A stretch of 64,000 bases of DNA from Lysobacter sp. cf310 (GTDB lineage Bacteria; Pseudomonadota; Gammaproteobacteria; Xanthomonadales; Xanthomonadaceae), in the NCBI RefSeq assembly GCF_900114355.1, contig NZ_FOSS01000002.1:605032-669031 (forward strand), written 5' to 3'. Shown here piece by piece: positions 22,398-29,854 of the stretch. Position 1 is the first letter of the stretch. Each line of letters starts with the position of its first letter. The notes beneath the pieces were generated by a model. That model ran no database searches, was not told the DNA's origin, and saw only the letters and a program-made list of their open reading frames with translations. The position numbers and the translations under genes are program-made.

Positions 22398-23174
22398 TCA
22401 GCCCCGCGACAGCAACATGCATGCACTCTTTGCGTCTCTGTCTAGAGCCTCGGAAAAGCTCTGTAGCTGCGCGAACTCCACGATGTCGATCAGGAAATAT
22501 TCGTCGCGCACGCTCCCTGCGCTGTTGGCATAGGCGTACTGGACCTCCAACTGGAAGTTCTCCTGGAGCGGAGTGGGCTCCGCATGACTCAGGAAGTCAG
22601 TGGCGTACACGCCATCAAAGGTGCTGCAGACAATCACCGGATAATTGAGGACCCCACCAACGGTGCTGGTGCTTCCATCGATAACAGCAAGCTGCTGCCC
22701 CTTCATCGAAACCTGGGCGTTCAAGACCTGATTGAGTGCCTTGTAGAAAGGATCCTGCTCTGGCGACTTTGTCGTCGCAAATAGTTTGGCAACTTTCTTG
22801 GCCTCAGAAAGGTAATGGTGCCTCTTCGTGTATGAGTTGTACGGCCGAAAACCGCCGCCTTGATGACAAACGAGGCGTTCTGCCGCCTCTTCGTCCTTAT
22901 CCGACAACCAGAAAACGGAGTGTCCCTGAATAAATTTGCACTCCACGAAAAGACGCACCACCAACTCGCTGAATCGCTGACCGGGGTTGGATTGGATCTC
23001 AAAAGCCTTCTCGGCCACCAAATCAATCTCGCGCGCCTTGTTCTGCGTTTGGTCCATGTAATAGGGACTAACACGAATGTGCCAACCGTCTTCAACTAGC
23101 CATCGTGCAACCTTTGCGTGGAAGTTGTTCCCACTGTCTCGAATAATCTTGTGAATTTCTTCCGGCACTGCCAT
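22398..23174 (-). CDS. PD-(D/E)XK nuclease-like protein of the tRNA-Lys island
   Basis: A 258-residue protein. NNFHAKVARWLVEDGWHIRV (16-35) and then REIDLVAEK (48-56) and LFVECKFI (75-82) give the D51...E78-x-K80 pattern of a restriction-endonuclease-like core. The second half (KRHHYLSEAKKVAKLF, KALNQVLNAQVS) is conserved in style with uncharacterised bacterial homologues but has no named domain. A GGGGGTAAG ribosome-binding site precedes the ATG at 23174. Codon use is AT-richer than its surroundings, consistent with transfer. It is upstream of, and likely co-transcribed with, the HEPN-like gene. Confidence 0.75.
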   Translation of the reverse strand: MAVPEEIHKIIRDSGNNFHAKVARWLVEDGWHIRVSPYYMDQTQNKAREIDLVAEKAFEIQSNPGQRFSELVVRLFVECKFIQGHSVFWLSDKDEEAAERLVCHQGGGFRPYNSYTKRHHYLSEAKKVAKLFATTKSPEQDPFYKALNQVLNAQVSMKGQQLAVIDGSTSTVGGVLNYPVIVCSTFDGVYATDFLSHAEPTPLQENFQLEVQYAYANSAGSVRDEYFLIDIVEFAQLQSFSEALDRDAKSACMLLSRG

Positions 23175-23241
23175 TTCTTACCCCCATGTAGGCTCCAACT
23201 CCTGTCGCAGCTGTTGCGACATCGATTGCCACCCGTGTCCT

Positions 23242-23507
23242 ATGGATACCCGCTCCGTCTATGAGCGCCTGGCTGCATTACGAGCCCAATTGCCGCATTT
23301 GATCGAAGCCTACCCTGGCGACACCGACTTCTGCCGGCCTACACAGGCATCGCCGAGGAGATCCAGGCCGCAGCCGACGCTGAGGGCGCGGAGGTCGGGC
23401 TCCAGACTCACGAGTACCTGGAGGTCATACTGGTCCGTGCTAGCAAGCGCCTGGACGACGAGCATCCGATCATCACCTGGCCAACAGAACAGGGGTCAGA
23501 CTACTAA
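23242..23507 (+). pseudogene. Frameshifted small island gene
   Basis: The frame from ATG 23242 reads MDTRSVYERLAALRAQLPHL and on to about 23330 with normal composition, then turns arginine/serine-rich. From about 23338 another frame (shifted by +2, equal to one lost base) reads AYTGIAEEIQAAADAEGAEV and ends LDDEHPIITWPTEQGSDY with TAA at 23505-23507. Joining them gives a protein of about 87 residues. I do not recognise the family. No ribosome-binding site is obvious. Divergent from the nuclease-like gene; either decayed or a sequencing indel. Confidence 0.55.
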
Positions 23508-23510
23508 TTC

Positions 23511-23687
23511 ATGGCGGATCATCCTGACGCAGCAGCCCTGGCAGCAAGAACTGGCCAAGATAAATTCGTATCGAACGACAGTGTCCGCATGGCCGGAGAA
23601 TTCGCAAAGTGCTCCCGAGTGGATGCGACGACTGAAGGCGCGAATCTCCAGGGGATAAGGAAAGCAGAGCACGATGTTGTGGTCTAA
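23511..23687 (+). CDS. Small open frame, unknown
   Basis: A 58-codon frame beginning MADHPDAAALAARTGQ and ending RKAEHDVVV, starting three bases after the stop of the frameshifted gene, which suggests an old two-gene unit. No domain is recognised. The spacing and balanced amino-acid composition are the only support; it may be a gene fragment. Confidence 0.35.
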   Translation: MADHPDAAALAARTGQDKFVSNDSVRMAGEFAKCSRVDATTEGANLQGIRKAEHDVVV

Positions 23688-23778
23688 GCCTATGAGGCGA
23701 CTAGCACCGCGGCTGCGTCGCTAGGGCCTGCCGTGCAAACCTTGCGATCCGGACGATCGACCGGCCCGCGCTGCATAC

Positions 23779-24267
23779 CTAGACGCCGGACGGGCAATGC
23801 TTCGGATACGGCTCGGCCTCGCGGCTGTACGAGACCGACCCTAGCAGGATCACGCTCGGCGACACCCGACGAATTGGCAAATTGAGCGGTTCCGGCGCTG
23901 TCGCCGGAGGAATGCATTGGTCGCATCCGGCGTAACGCAGGACAGCCCGGCCCTCTTCGAGCGAGCCCAGCATCTCTCCCTCGTAAGACATCGCACCACC
24001 GTCGCCCTCGGAAGAGTAAAGACGGCCTGCTTTGCAGACCACCGTCTGCTTATGCAACTTCACGCGCGCACCTTCGATCTGGAGCGCGTTCTGGTAGTAC
24101 CAGCGCTCGGGCATGCCCGCCTGATCGAACTCCGCGGCGCGTTCGAAGCCGATGTAGGCGTTCACGTGCCAGGGCAAAGGCGGCCGCAGCGGCGGCGTTT
24201 CATCGGCCCGCGCCAGCGCGCAGGCGTAGAGCGTGGCGACCAGAACGAATCCCGTGAGCCCTTTCAT
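23779..24267 (-). CDS. Secreted protein of unknown function
   Basis: A 162-residue protein with a Sec signal peptide (MKGLTGFVLVATLYACALAR, cut near ARA). The mature part has cysteines in VVCKAGRLYSSEGDG, GCDQCIPPA and KHCPSG, so two disulfides are possible. The start was set at the signal-peptide methionine at 24267. It lies inside the boundaries of the tRNA-Lys island, next to the intact tRNA, but its G+C-rich codons are chromosome-like, so it may be an older part of the island. No family is recognised. Confidence 0.6.
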   Translation of the reverse strand: MKGLTGFVLVATLYACALARADETPPLRPPLPWHVNAYIGFERAAEFDQAGMPERWYYQNALQIEGARVKLHKQTVVCKAGRLYSSEGDGGAMSYEGEMLGSLEEGRAVLRYAGCDQCIPPATAPEPLNLPIRRVSPSVILLGSVSYSREAEPYPKHCPSGV

Positions 24268-24421
24268 GCCCTTCCCCGCGCCAGTGGCGTCCCTGCGACG
24301 CAGCCACTGTAGCAAGGCCACGCACGAGACGGAGCGGACGCGCTGCCGGGGCGACAACCGGATGCGCGGCGCCGGCGAGCGATCCACCGAGCCGGAATTC
24401 TCGGCGCCTAGCCCTGAAAAG

Positions 24422-24453
24422 AAAAAAGCACCTGGACTCGCGTCCAAGTGCTT
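24422..24453 (-). terminator. Terminator of the tRNA Pro-Arg-His-Lys operon
   Basis: The arms 24426-24437 and 24442-24453 pair over 12 positions with one mismatch (AAGCAC...GTGCTT outermost) around loop TCGC; on the minus strand TTTTTTC follows. It directly follows the CCA end of tRNA-Lys. Confidence 0.85.
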
Positions 24454-24461
24454 CTTCGATT

Positions 24462-24537
24462 TGGTGGGCCGTCAAGGATTCGAACCTTGGACCTATTGAT
24501 TAAGAGTCAACTGCTCTACCAACTGAGCTAACGGCCC
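24462..24537 (-). tRNA. tRNA-Lys(CTT)
   Basis: A 76-base cloverleaf with encoded CCA: acceptor GGGCCGT / ACGGCCC, anticodon loop CTCTTAA (CTT), T-arm AAGGTTCGAATCCTT. It is last in the minus-strand Pro-Arg-His-Lys cluster. Its 3' half is repeated at 21166-21214, so it is the integration target of the island. Confidence 0.98.
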
Positions 24538-24587
24538 GATACATCAGGAGCGAAATTGTAGCAGAAGCTTTTCGGTCCTTACAACAA

Positions 24588-24665
24588 TGGGGTGGCTGAG
24601 GGGACTCGAACCCCCGACATCTGGAATCACAATCCAGTACTCTAACCAGCTGAGCTACAGCCACC
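24588..24665 (-). tRNA. tRNA-His(GTG)
   Basis: A 78-base tRNA including the extra G-1 that pairs with C73, a feature unique to tRNA-His, and an encoded CCA. The acceptor is GTGGCTG / CAGCCAC, and the anticodon loop TTGTGAT gives GTG. Confidence 0.98.
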
Positions 24666-24703
24666 GTAAAACGTAGACATACAGCGTAAATCGGTTGCGA
24701 ATT

Positions 24704-24780
24704 TGGCGCGCCCGGCGGGAATCGAACCCACAACCACCGGCTTAGAAGGCCGGTGCTCTATCCAGTTGAGCTACGGGCGC
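24704..24780 (-). tRNA. tRNA-Arg(TCT)
   Basis: A 77-base cloverleaf with encoded CCA, acceptor GCGCCCG / CGGGCGC, anticodon loop CTTCTAA (TCT, reading AGA) and T-arm GTGGGTTCGATTCCC. Confidence 0.98.
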
Positions 24781-24821
24781 CAGTCCAAACATCTTAACTG
24801 ACGCCCCAGCCCGGTAGCGGA

Positions 24822-24898
24822 TGGTCGGGGCAGAGGGATTCGAACCCACGACATCCAGCTCCCAAAGCTGGCGCTCTACCAGGCTGAGCTATACCCCG
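24822..24898 (-). tRNA. tRNA-Pro(TGG)
   Basis: A 77-base cloverleaf with encoded CCA. The acceptor starts CGGGGTA, the anticodon loop TTTGGGA gives TGG, and the T-arm is GTGGGTTCGAATCCC. First gene of the four-tRNA cluster. Confidence 0.98.
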
Positions 24899-25053
24899 AA
24901 GCCGGGACTCTCGTTGCGCGCCAACGCCGCGAAAGGCCGACTAGTTTGGGCGGCGCCATCGCCGCTGTCAACGAGGCATCGGCGAAAGCGGCCTGCGTGT
25001 ATGCTCCCGCCATCGTGAACAACCGTTCATTCGGGACTACAGGGGCGACCAAT

Positions 25054-25812
25054 ATGCGCAGCGGCAATCCGGCACTCAAGGAATCCACCTTCCTCGACCT
25101 GGCCACGGGCTCGGTGGTTCAGGGCGACAGCCAGGCCATGAGCTTGAACGGCACGGTCAACAAGACCGGCCTGTTGCTGCTGCTGACGGTGCTGACCGCC
25201 GCCTACGCCTGGAGCCAGATCACCATCACCCCCGAGGGCGCGACCGGCCTGATGCCGTTCATGCTGATCGGCGGCCTGGGCGGCTTCGCCCTGGCGATGG
25301 TGACGATCTTCAAGAAGACCTGGGCGCCGGTGACCGCGCCGGCCTACGCGCTGGTCGAGGGCCTGTTCCTGGGCGCGATCTCCTCGGTGTTCGAGGCGCG
25401 CTATCCGGGCATCGTGATGCAGGCGGTGATGCTGACCTTCGGCACCCTGTTCGCCCTGTTGTTCGCCTACCGCTCGGGCCTGATCAAGGCCACCGAGAAC
25501 TTCAAGCTGGGCGTGGCCGCGGCCACCGGCGGCATCTTCGTGCTTTACCTGGTCAGCTTCGGCATGCGCCTGTTCGGCAAGGAAATGCCCTACATCCACG
25601 AGTCCGGCCTGATCGGCATCGGCTTCAGCCTGTTCGTGGTGGTGGTGGCGGCGCTGAACCTGGTGCTGGACTTCGACTTCATCGAAACCGGCGTCGAGCA
25701 GCGCGCGCCCAAGTACATGGAGTGGTACGCCGCGTTCGCCCTGATGGTCACCCTGGTGTGGCTGTACATCGAGTTCCTGCGTCTGCTGTCGAAGCTGCAG
25801 TCGCGCAACTGA
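25054..25812 (+). CDS. Bax inhibitor-1 / YccA-family membrane protein
   Basis: A 252-residue inner-membrane protein with about seven hydrophobic helices starting at about residue 38 (GLLLLLTVLTAAYAWSQ). GLFLGAISSVFEARYPGIVM is the family's conserved TM3-loop region. Family members leak calcium or protons and in E. coli (YccA) modulate FtsH; here the role is inferred only from family. The ATG at 25054 was chosen; an upstream extension would run into the tRNA-Pro flank. A strong terminator follows it. Confidence 0.9.
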   Translation: MRSGNPALKESTFLDLATGSVVQGDSQAMSLNGTVNKTGLLLLLTVLTAAYAWSQITITPEGATGLMPFMLIGGLGGFALAMVTIFKKTWAPVTAPAYALVEGLFLGAISSVFEARYPGIVMQAVMLTFGTLFALLFAYRSGLIKATENFKLGVAAATGGIFVLYLVSFGMRLFGKEMPYIHESGLIGIGFSLFVVVVAALNLVLDFDFIETGVEQRAPKYMEWYAAFALMVTLVWLYIEFLRLLSKLQSRN

Positions 25813-25831
25813 GCGACGCCTCGGGAAACGA

Positions 25832-25860
25832 AAAAGGGGCGCGATCGCGCCCCTTTTTTT
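25832..25860. terminator. Bidirectional terminator between convergent genes
   Basis: A perfect 18-base palindrome, GGGGCGCGATCGCGCCCC (25836-25853), is flanked by A5 on the left and T7 on the right. It can end both the plus-strand BI-1 gene and the minus-strand nhaC, whose stop codon lies 17 bases away. Confidence 0.92.
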
Positions 25861-25876
25861 CGCCTCCGCCCTGCCC

Positions 25877-27220
25877 TCAGCCGCGCTCTTCGGCGGCCTG
25901 CGGCAAGGGTTGCGGCGCGCGCTTACGCGAGGACCACAGCATGGCCAGGATGGTGATACCGCCCAGCAGCCAGCTGTAGTGCACGCTGCCGGCCAGGGCC
26001 AGCGGCGAGACCGCGCCCAGCGAGGCGGCCAGCAGGATCTGCGCGCCGTACGGCAGGATGCCCTGGGTCACGCAGGCGAAGATGTCGAGCACGCTGGCCG
26101 CGCGCGCCGGCGGCACGCCGTGCTGTTGGGCGATGTCGCGCGCCAGGCCGCCGCTGATCAGGATCGCGACGGTGTTGTTGGCGGTGAACACGTCGGTGGT
26201 GGCCGACAGCGCGGCGATGCTGACCTCGCCCGCGCGCCGGCTCTTGTGCCCGCGCGCGAACTTGCCGATCACCTGCGCCAGCCAGGCCAGGCCGCCGGTG
26301 GCCTTCATCAGCGCGCCCAGGCCGCCGACCAGCAGCGACAGCAGGGTGATCTCGACCATGCTCTCGAAGCCGTCCCAGATGTGTCCGGCGTAGGCGGCCA
26401 GGCCGAAGTCCTCGGTCATGACGAAGCCGAAGCCGCCGGCCACCAGCAGGCCCACGCTCAGCACCACGATCACGTCGACGCCGGCCAGGGCCATGCCGAG
26501 CACGATCAGGTAGGGCAGGATCAGCCAGGCCGAGACCGGCTCCAGCGGCGCCACCGGCGCGGTTTCGCCGACGAAACCGAGCACGACCAGGGTGGCCAGC
26601 GCGGCCGGCAGGGCCAGCTTGAAGTTCTCGCGGAACTTCTCGCGCATGGTGCAGCCCTGGGTGCGGGTGGCGACGATGGCGGTGTCGGAGATCACCGACA
26701 GGTTGTCGCCGAAGGTGGCGCCGCCGATCACCGCGCCCAGCACCAGCGCGCGATCCAGGCCGGAGGCGTCGGACACGCCCAGCGCGATCGGCGCGACCGC
26801 GGCGATGGTGCCCATCGAGGTACCCAACGACAGCGAGATGAAACCCGCGACCAGGAACAGGCTGGGCAGCAGCAGCGCCGGATGCACGTGGCCGATGCCC
26901 AACGAGACGATCGCGTCGACGGCGCCGATCGCCTTGGACACTTCGACGAAGCCGCCGGCGAGCAGGAAGATCAGGCACATCAGCACGACATTGCTGTCGC
27001 CCATGCCTTCGAGCAGGGTGTCCAGCGGCTTGAGCTTGCGGCGCCAGGCGATGAAGGCCGCCAGCGCCAGCGCGGGCAGGATCGCGACCGGCGCGCGCAG
27101 CTGATAGAAGCCCATCGCTTCGCCGTGGGTGGTGAAGTAGATCCCCGCGCCGAAGAACAGCGCCAGGAACAGCAGCAGCGGCGTCAGCGCGAGCGCGCTG
27201 GGGCGGACCGGGGCATTCAT
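25877..27220 (-). CDS. nhaC: Na+/H+ antiporter, NhaC family
   Basis: A 447-residue polytopic inner-membrane protein with about 11 to 12 hydrophobic helices. GATFGDNLSVISDTAIVATR and TQGCTMREKFRENFKLALPA in the middle, and ATTDVFTANNTVAILISGGL later, are conserved NhaC-type features around the ion site. It would exchange external protons for cytoplasmic sodium, or a related organic substrate such as malate/lactate in the wider family. It is a single gene; no riboswitch is evident upstream. Confidence 0.88.
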   Translation of the reverse strand: MNAPVRPSALALTPLLLFLALFFGAGIYFTTHGEAMGFYQLRAPVAILPALALAAFIAWRRKLKPLDTLLEGMGDSNVVLMCLIFLLAGGFVEVSKAIGAVDAIVSLGIGHVHPALLLPSLFLVAGFISLSLGTSMGTIAAVAPIALGVSDASGLDRALVLGAVIGGATFGDNLSVISDTAIVATRTQGCTMREKFRENFKLALPAALATLVVLGFVGETAPVAPLEPVSAWLILPYLIVLGMALAGVDVIVVLSVGLLVAGGFGFVMTEDFGLAAYAGHIWDGFESMVEITLLSLLVGGLGALMKATGGLAWLAQVIGKFARGHKSRRAGEVSIAALSATTDVFTANNTVAILISGGLARDIAQQHGVPPARAASVLDIFACVTQGILPYGAQILLAASLGAVSPLALAGSVHYSWLLGGITILAMLWSSRKRAPQPLPQAAEERG

Positions 27221-27546
27221 CGCTTCATCCGTATGGAACAGGTTAGCCGTCTATTTTGCGGTGCAACATGGGCGCTGTCGAGGGCCGGGATGGGGGCCAC
27301 GGTTCAGGTCTGGGCGCCCGTCTGGCCGGATACCTTCTAGCAACGCCTGCAGCGGTCCGACGCGGACCTGCGCAGGCCGAGCACGCGTTGCCGGAGGCGC
27401 AGGGCCATCGCCGGCCAGCGTGCTCCGCCGTGGCGCGGCGCCGGCGGCTGTCGCCGCACCCCACCCGCCCCTGCCGCCCGATCGGGATCCCCAAACGCAA
27501 CGAGGCGCCCGAAGGCGCCCCGTGGCGGTACCGCGTCGGCCTGGGA
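27221..27546. other. Intergenic region between icd-like gene and nhaC
   Basis: I find no supported gene in these 326 bases. A short hairpin at 27504-27519 (GGCGCC-CGAA-GGCGCC) sits 27 bases past the stop of the dehydrogenase and may be its terminator, though the minus-strand T-run is weak. The promoter of nhaC does not lie here, since nhaC reads away from 27220 toward lower coordinates and its upstream side is this region's left edge; no clear -35/-10 was visible. Confidence 0.5.
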
Positions 27547-28560
27547 TCAGGCGATGGCGCGGCTGGCGATCGCCTTGGCGAAGGACATCGTGTTGCCCTC
27601 GCCGCCCAGGTCCGGGGTCAGCGAATCCTTGGCTTCGAGGGTGGCGATGATGGCCTCGCGCAGCTTGGTCGCCTTCTCGGGCTGGCCGATGTGGTCCAGC
27701 AACTGCGCCGCGCCCAACAACAGGGCGCAGGGGTTGGCCTTGCCCTGGCCGGCGATGTCCGGGGCGGTGCCGTGCACGGCCTCGAAGATCGCCGCGTCGG
27801 TGCCGATGTTGGCGCCCGGGGCCAGGCCCAGGCCGCCGACCAGGCCGGCGCAGAGGTCGGAAATGATGTCGCCGAACAGGTTGGTGGTGACGATGATGTC
27901 GAACTGCTCCGGACGCATCACCAGCTGCATGCAGGTGTTGTCCACGATCATCTCGTTGCACTGGATGTCCGGGTACTGCTGCGCCACTTCGCGCGCGGTC
28001 TTCAGGAACAGGCCCGAGGTCGACTTCAGGATGTTGGCCTTGTGCACCACGGTGACCTTCTTGCGGCCGGTCTTGCGGGCCAGGTCGAAGGCGTAGCGCA
28101 CGATGCGCTCGGAGCCGCGGCGGGTGATCTTCTGCACCAGGGTGGCGGTTTCGCCGTCCGCGGTCAGCGACTGGCCTTCGCCGATGTAGGCGCCTTCGGT
28201 GTTCTCGCGCACGGTGATCAGGTCCACGCCCGAGGGGAAGCGCGACTTGGTGTTCGGGAACGACTTGGCCGGACGCACGTTGGCGTACAGGTCGAAGCGC
28301 TTGCGCAGTTCGACGTTGATCGAGCTGAAGCCCTCGCCGACCGGCGTGGTCAGCGGGCTCTTCAGGGCGATGCGGTTCTTGCGGATCGAGTCCATGGTCG
28401 AAGCCGGCAGCAACTCGCCGTGCTTCTCCAGGGCGACCAGGCCGGCATCGGCGAATTCGTAGGACAGGCCGACGTTCATGGCGTCGAGCACGTGCAGGGT
28501 GGCGTCCATGATCTCCGGGCCGATGCCGTCGCCACGGATGACCGTAATGGTTTGCGTCAT
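27547..28560 (-). CDS. NAD-type isocitrate dehydrogenase family enzyme
   Basis: A 337-residue beta-decarboxylating dehydrogenase. It starts MTQTITVIRGDGIGPEIMDA, has the substrate loop NVRPAKSFPNTKSRFP, the ITVRENTEG motif, the metal-binding NLFGDIISDL, and the cofactor region FEAVHGTAPDIAGQG. The serine-poor, short architecture matches NAD-dependent isocitrate dehydrogenases of xanthomonads and mitochondria-like homologues; homoisocitrate or isopropylmalate use is less likely. It would convert isocitrate to 2-oxoglutarate in the TCA cycle. The ATG at 28560 was chosen on family length. Confidence 0.9.
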   Translation of the reverse strand: MTQTITVIRGDGIGPEIMDATLHVLDAMNVGLSYEFADAGLVALEKHGELLPASTMDSIRKNRIALKSPLTTPVGEGFSSINVELRKRFDLYANVRPAKSFPNTKSRFPSGVDLITVRENTEGAYIGEGQSLTADGETATLVQKITRRGSERIVRYAFDLARKTGRKKVTVVHKANILKSTSGLFLKTAREVAQQYPDIQCNEMIVDNTCMQLVMRPEQFDIIVTTNLFGDIISDLCAGLVGGLGLAPGANIGTDAAIFEAVHGTAPDIAGQGKANPCALLLGAAQLLDHIGQPEKATKLREAIIATLEAKDSLTPDLGGEGNTMSFAKAIASRAIA

Positions 28561-28710
28561 GAGGGAGTTCTTCCAGCGATAGGGCGCGGCGCAAGCGGCG
28601 CGGCGCAAGGTTGAGCCCCGTAATTATGCCGGAAGCGGCCCGACCCTGCATTCGGCGGCGTATTGGACGATGGTCGGGGTGGCGGACGGCCCGATCCGGC
28701 GCGCACCGCC

Positions 28711-28795
28711 CCTGTGGGAGCGGCGTAAGCCGCGATAGGCCGCCGGTTGCGACGCAAGCTGGAGGCCCAATCGCGGCTTACGCCGCTCCCACAGG
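28711..28795. repeat. REP-like inverted repeat, copy 1
   Basis: The 26-base arms, beginning CCTGTGGGAGCGGCGTAAGC (28711-28736) and its exact complement (28770-28795), are separated by 33 bases. The same arm sequence recurs at 61771-61857. It lies between two minus-strand genes. Confidence 0.9.
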
Positions 28796-28813
28796 CCAGG
28801 TAATGGACGGGCC

Positions 28814-29209
28814 TCAGCCGTGATCGTGCCCGGCCGGCGCCGCCGCCTCGCCCTGCTCCAGCCGGTCGAGGAAATCGACCGCGCGGCGCAGGTGCGGGAT
28901 CACGATCGAGCCGCCGACCACCAGGCCGACCGAGAAGGCCTCGAACATTTCGTCGCGGCTGACCCCGGCTTCCTTGCATTGGGCGACGTGGTAGCTGATG
29001 CAGTCGTCGCAGCGCAGCACCATCGAGGCGACCAGGCCCAGCAGTTCCTTGGTCTTCAGGTCCAGCGCGCCGGGCTGATAGGTCTGGGTGTCGAGGGCGA
29101 AGAAGCGCCGCACGACCTGGTTGGGCTCGGCCAGGATGCGTTCGTTCATGCGCTTGCGGAACGCGGTGAACTCGGCGACGCGGTCGCTTTCGGTACTGTC
29201 GTTGCTCAC
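28814..29209 (-). CDS. Carboxymuconolactone decarboxylase / AhpD-like protein
   Basis: A 131-residue all-helical protein. The redox motif CDDCISYH (Cys-x2-Cys-x3-His, about residues 68-75) is the AhpD active-site pattern, and LDLKTKELLGLVASMVLRC precedes it as in the family. It probably reduces peroxides or acts in a peroxiredoxin-coupled disulfide relay; true muconolactone decarboxylase activity is unlikely given the CxxC. The tail ends in histidine-rich AGHDHG. It is next to a glutaredoxin gene on the same strand, which fits thiol-redox work. Confidence 0.85.
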   Translation of the reverse strand: MSNDSTESDRVAEFTAFRKRMNERILAEPNQVVRRFFALDTQTYQPGALDLKTKELLGLVASMVLRCDDCISYHVAQCKEAGVSRDEMFEAFSVGLVVGGSIVIPHLRRAVDFLDRLEQGEAAAPAGHDHG

Positions 29210-29336
29210 GGAAACTCCTTCGATGATGGGGCGCGCTTGACGTTCATGGCGTTATGGTCCGGCTTGCGGATCGTCCGGCCCGTCCATCCCTGGGCGGGCG
29301 TTCGCGGGCGCAGGCGGCCGTGCCGCCTGATCGCGC

Positions 29337-29624
29337 TCACCCCGCCAGGAGAGGTTCCAGGCCGCCGGCGCGATGCAAGGCGATCATGTCGTCGTAGCCG
29401 CCCACGTGGGTGCCGCGGATAAAGATCTGCGGCACGCTGGTGCGCCGGGTCAGGCTCATCATCTTCTCGCGCTGCGCCGGGTCCAGGTCGATCCGGACCT
29501 CGGTCCAGGACTCGCCCTTGCTCTTCAGGAAGTTCTTCGCGGCGACGCAATAGGGGCAGATCGCGGTGGTGTAGATCACGATCTTCTCGGCCTGCGCGTG
29601 CGGCGCGGTGTCGGTAGCGCTCAA
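29337..29624 (-). CDS. grxC: Glutaredoxin, GrxC-like
   Basis: A 95-residue thiol-disulfide oxidoreductase that uses glutathione. The active site CPYC is at residues 23-26, the cis-proline is in TSVPQIFI, and GGYDDMIALHRAGGL forms the glutathione-binding end. I chose the TTG start at 29624, because GGAG lies seven bases upstream and the family starts close to the IVIYTTAICPYC strand; a longer frame runs to 29690. It lies 127 bases downstream of nothing on its own strand except the AhpD-like gene that follows it. Confidence 0.88.
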   Translation of the reverse strand: MSATDTAPHAQAEKIVIYTTAICPYCVAAKNFLKSKGESWTEVRIDLDPAQREKMMSLTRRTSVPQIFIRGTHVGGYDDMIALHRAGGLEPLLAG

Positions 29625-29854
29625 GACGGTTCTCCAGATGAAACTTGGCGGGTTGGTTGCGGTCGAATATGGGCCCGCACGGTGCGCCATTAAACCGCGC
29701 CTGCGGAACGCTGTCGTCCACCGCTACCCTCCATGCGCCCGCGGACGGTAGTGAATTAATGGATGATTCACACCGCCGGACGTGGCGGGCCGCATTCTGC
29801 CGTGCGAACGTGCACCTGCCGCCCGCGACCACCCCGCGACCGAGGAAGACCCGC

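Noticed and set aside
23242-23658. The full 138-codon plus-strand frame as a single gene
   Set aside because: After about codon 30 its composition turns Arg/Ser/Thr-rich, while a neighbouring frame continues a normal protein, so a frameshifted gene is the better reading.
28711-28795. Possible CRISPR or transposon ends from the long inverted repeat
   Set aside because: There is only one pair of arms, with no regularly spaced spacers and no transposase; a REP-like element explains it better.
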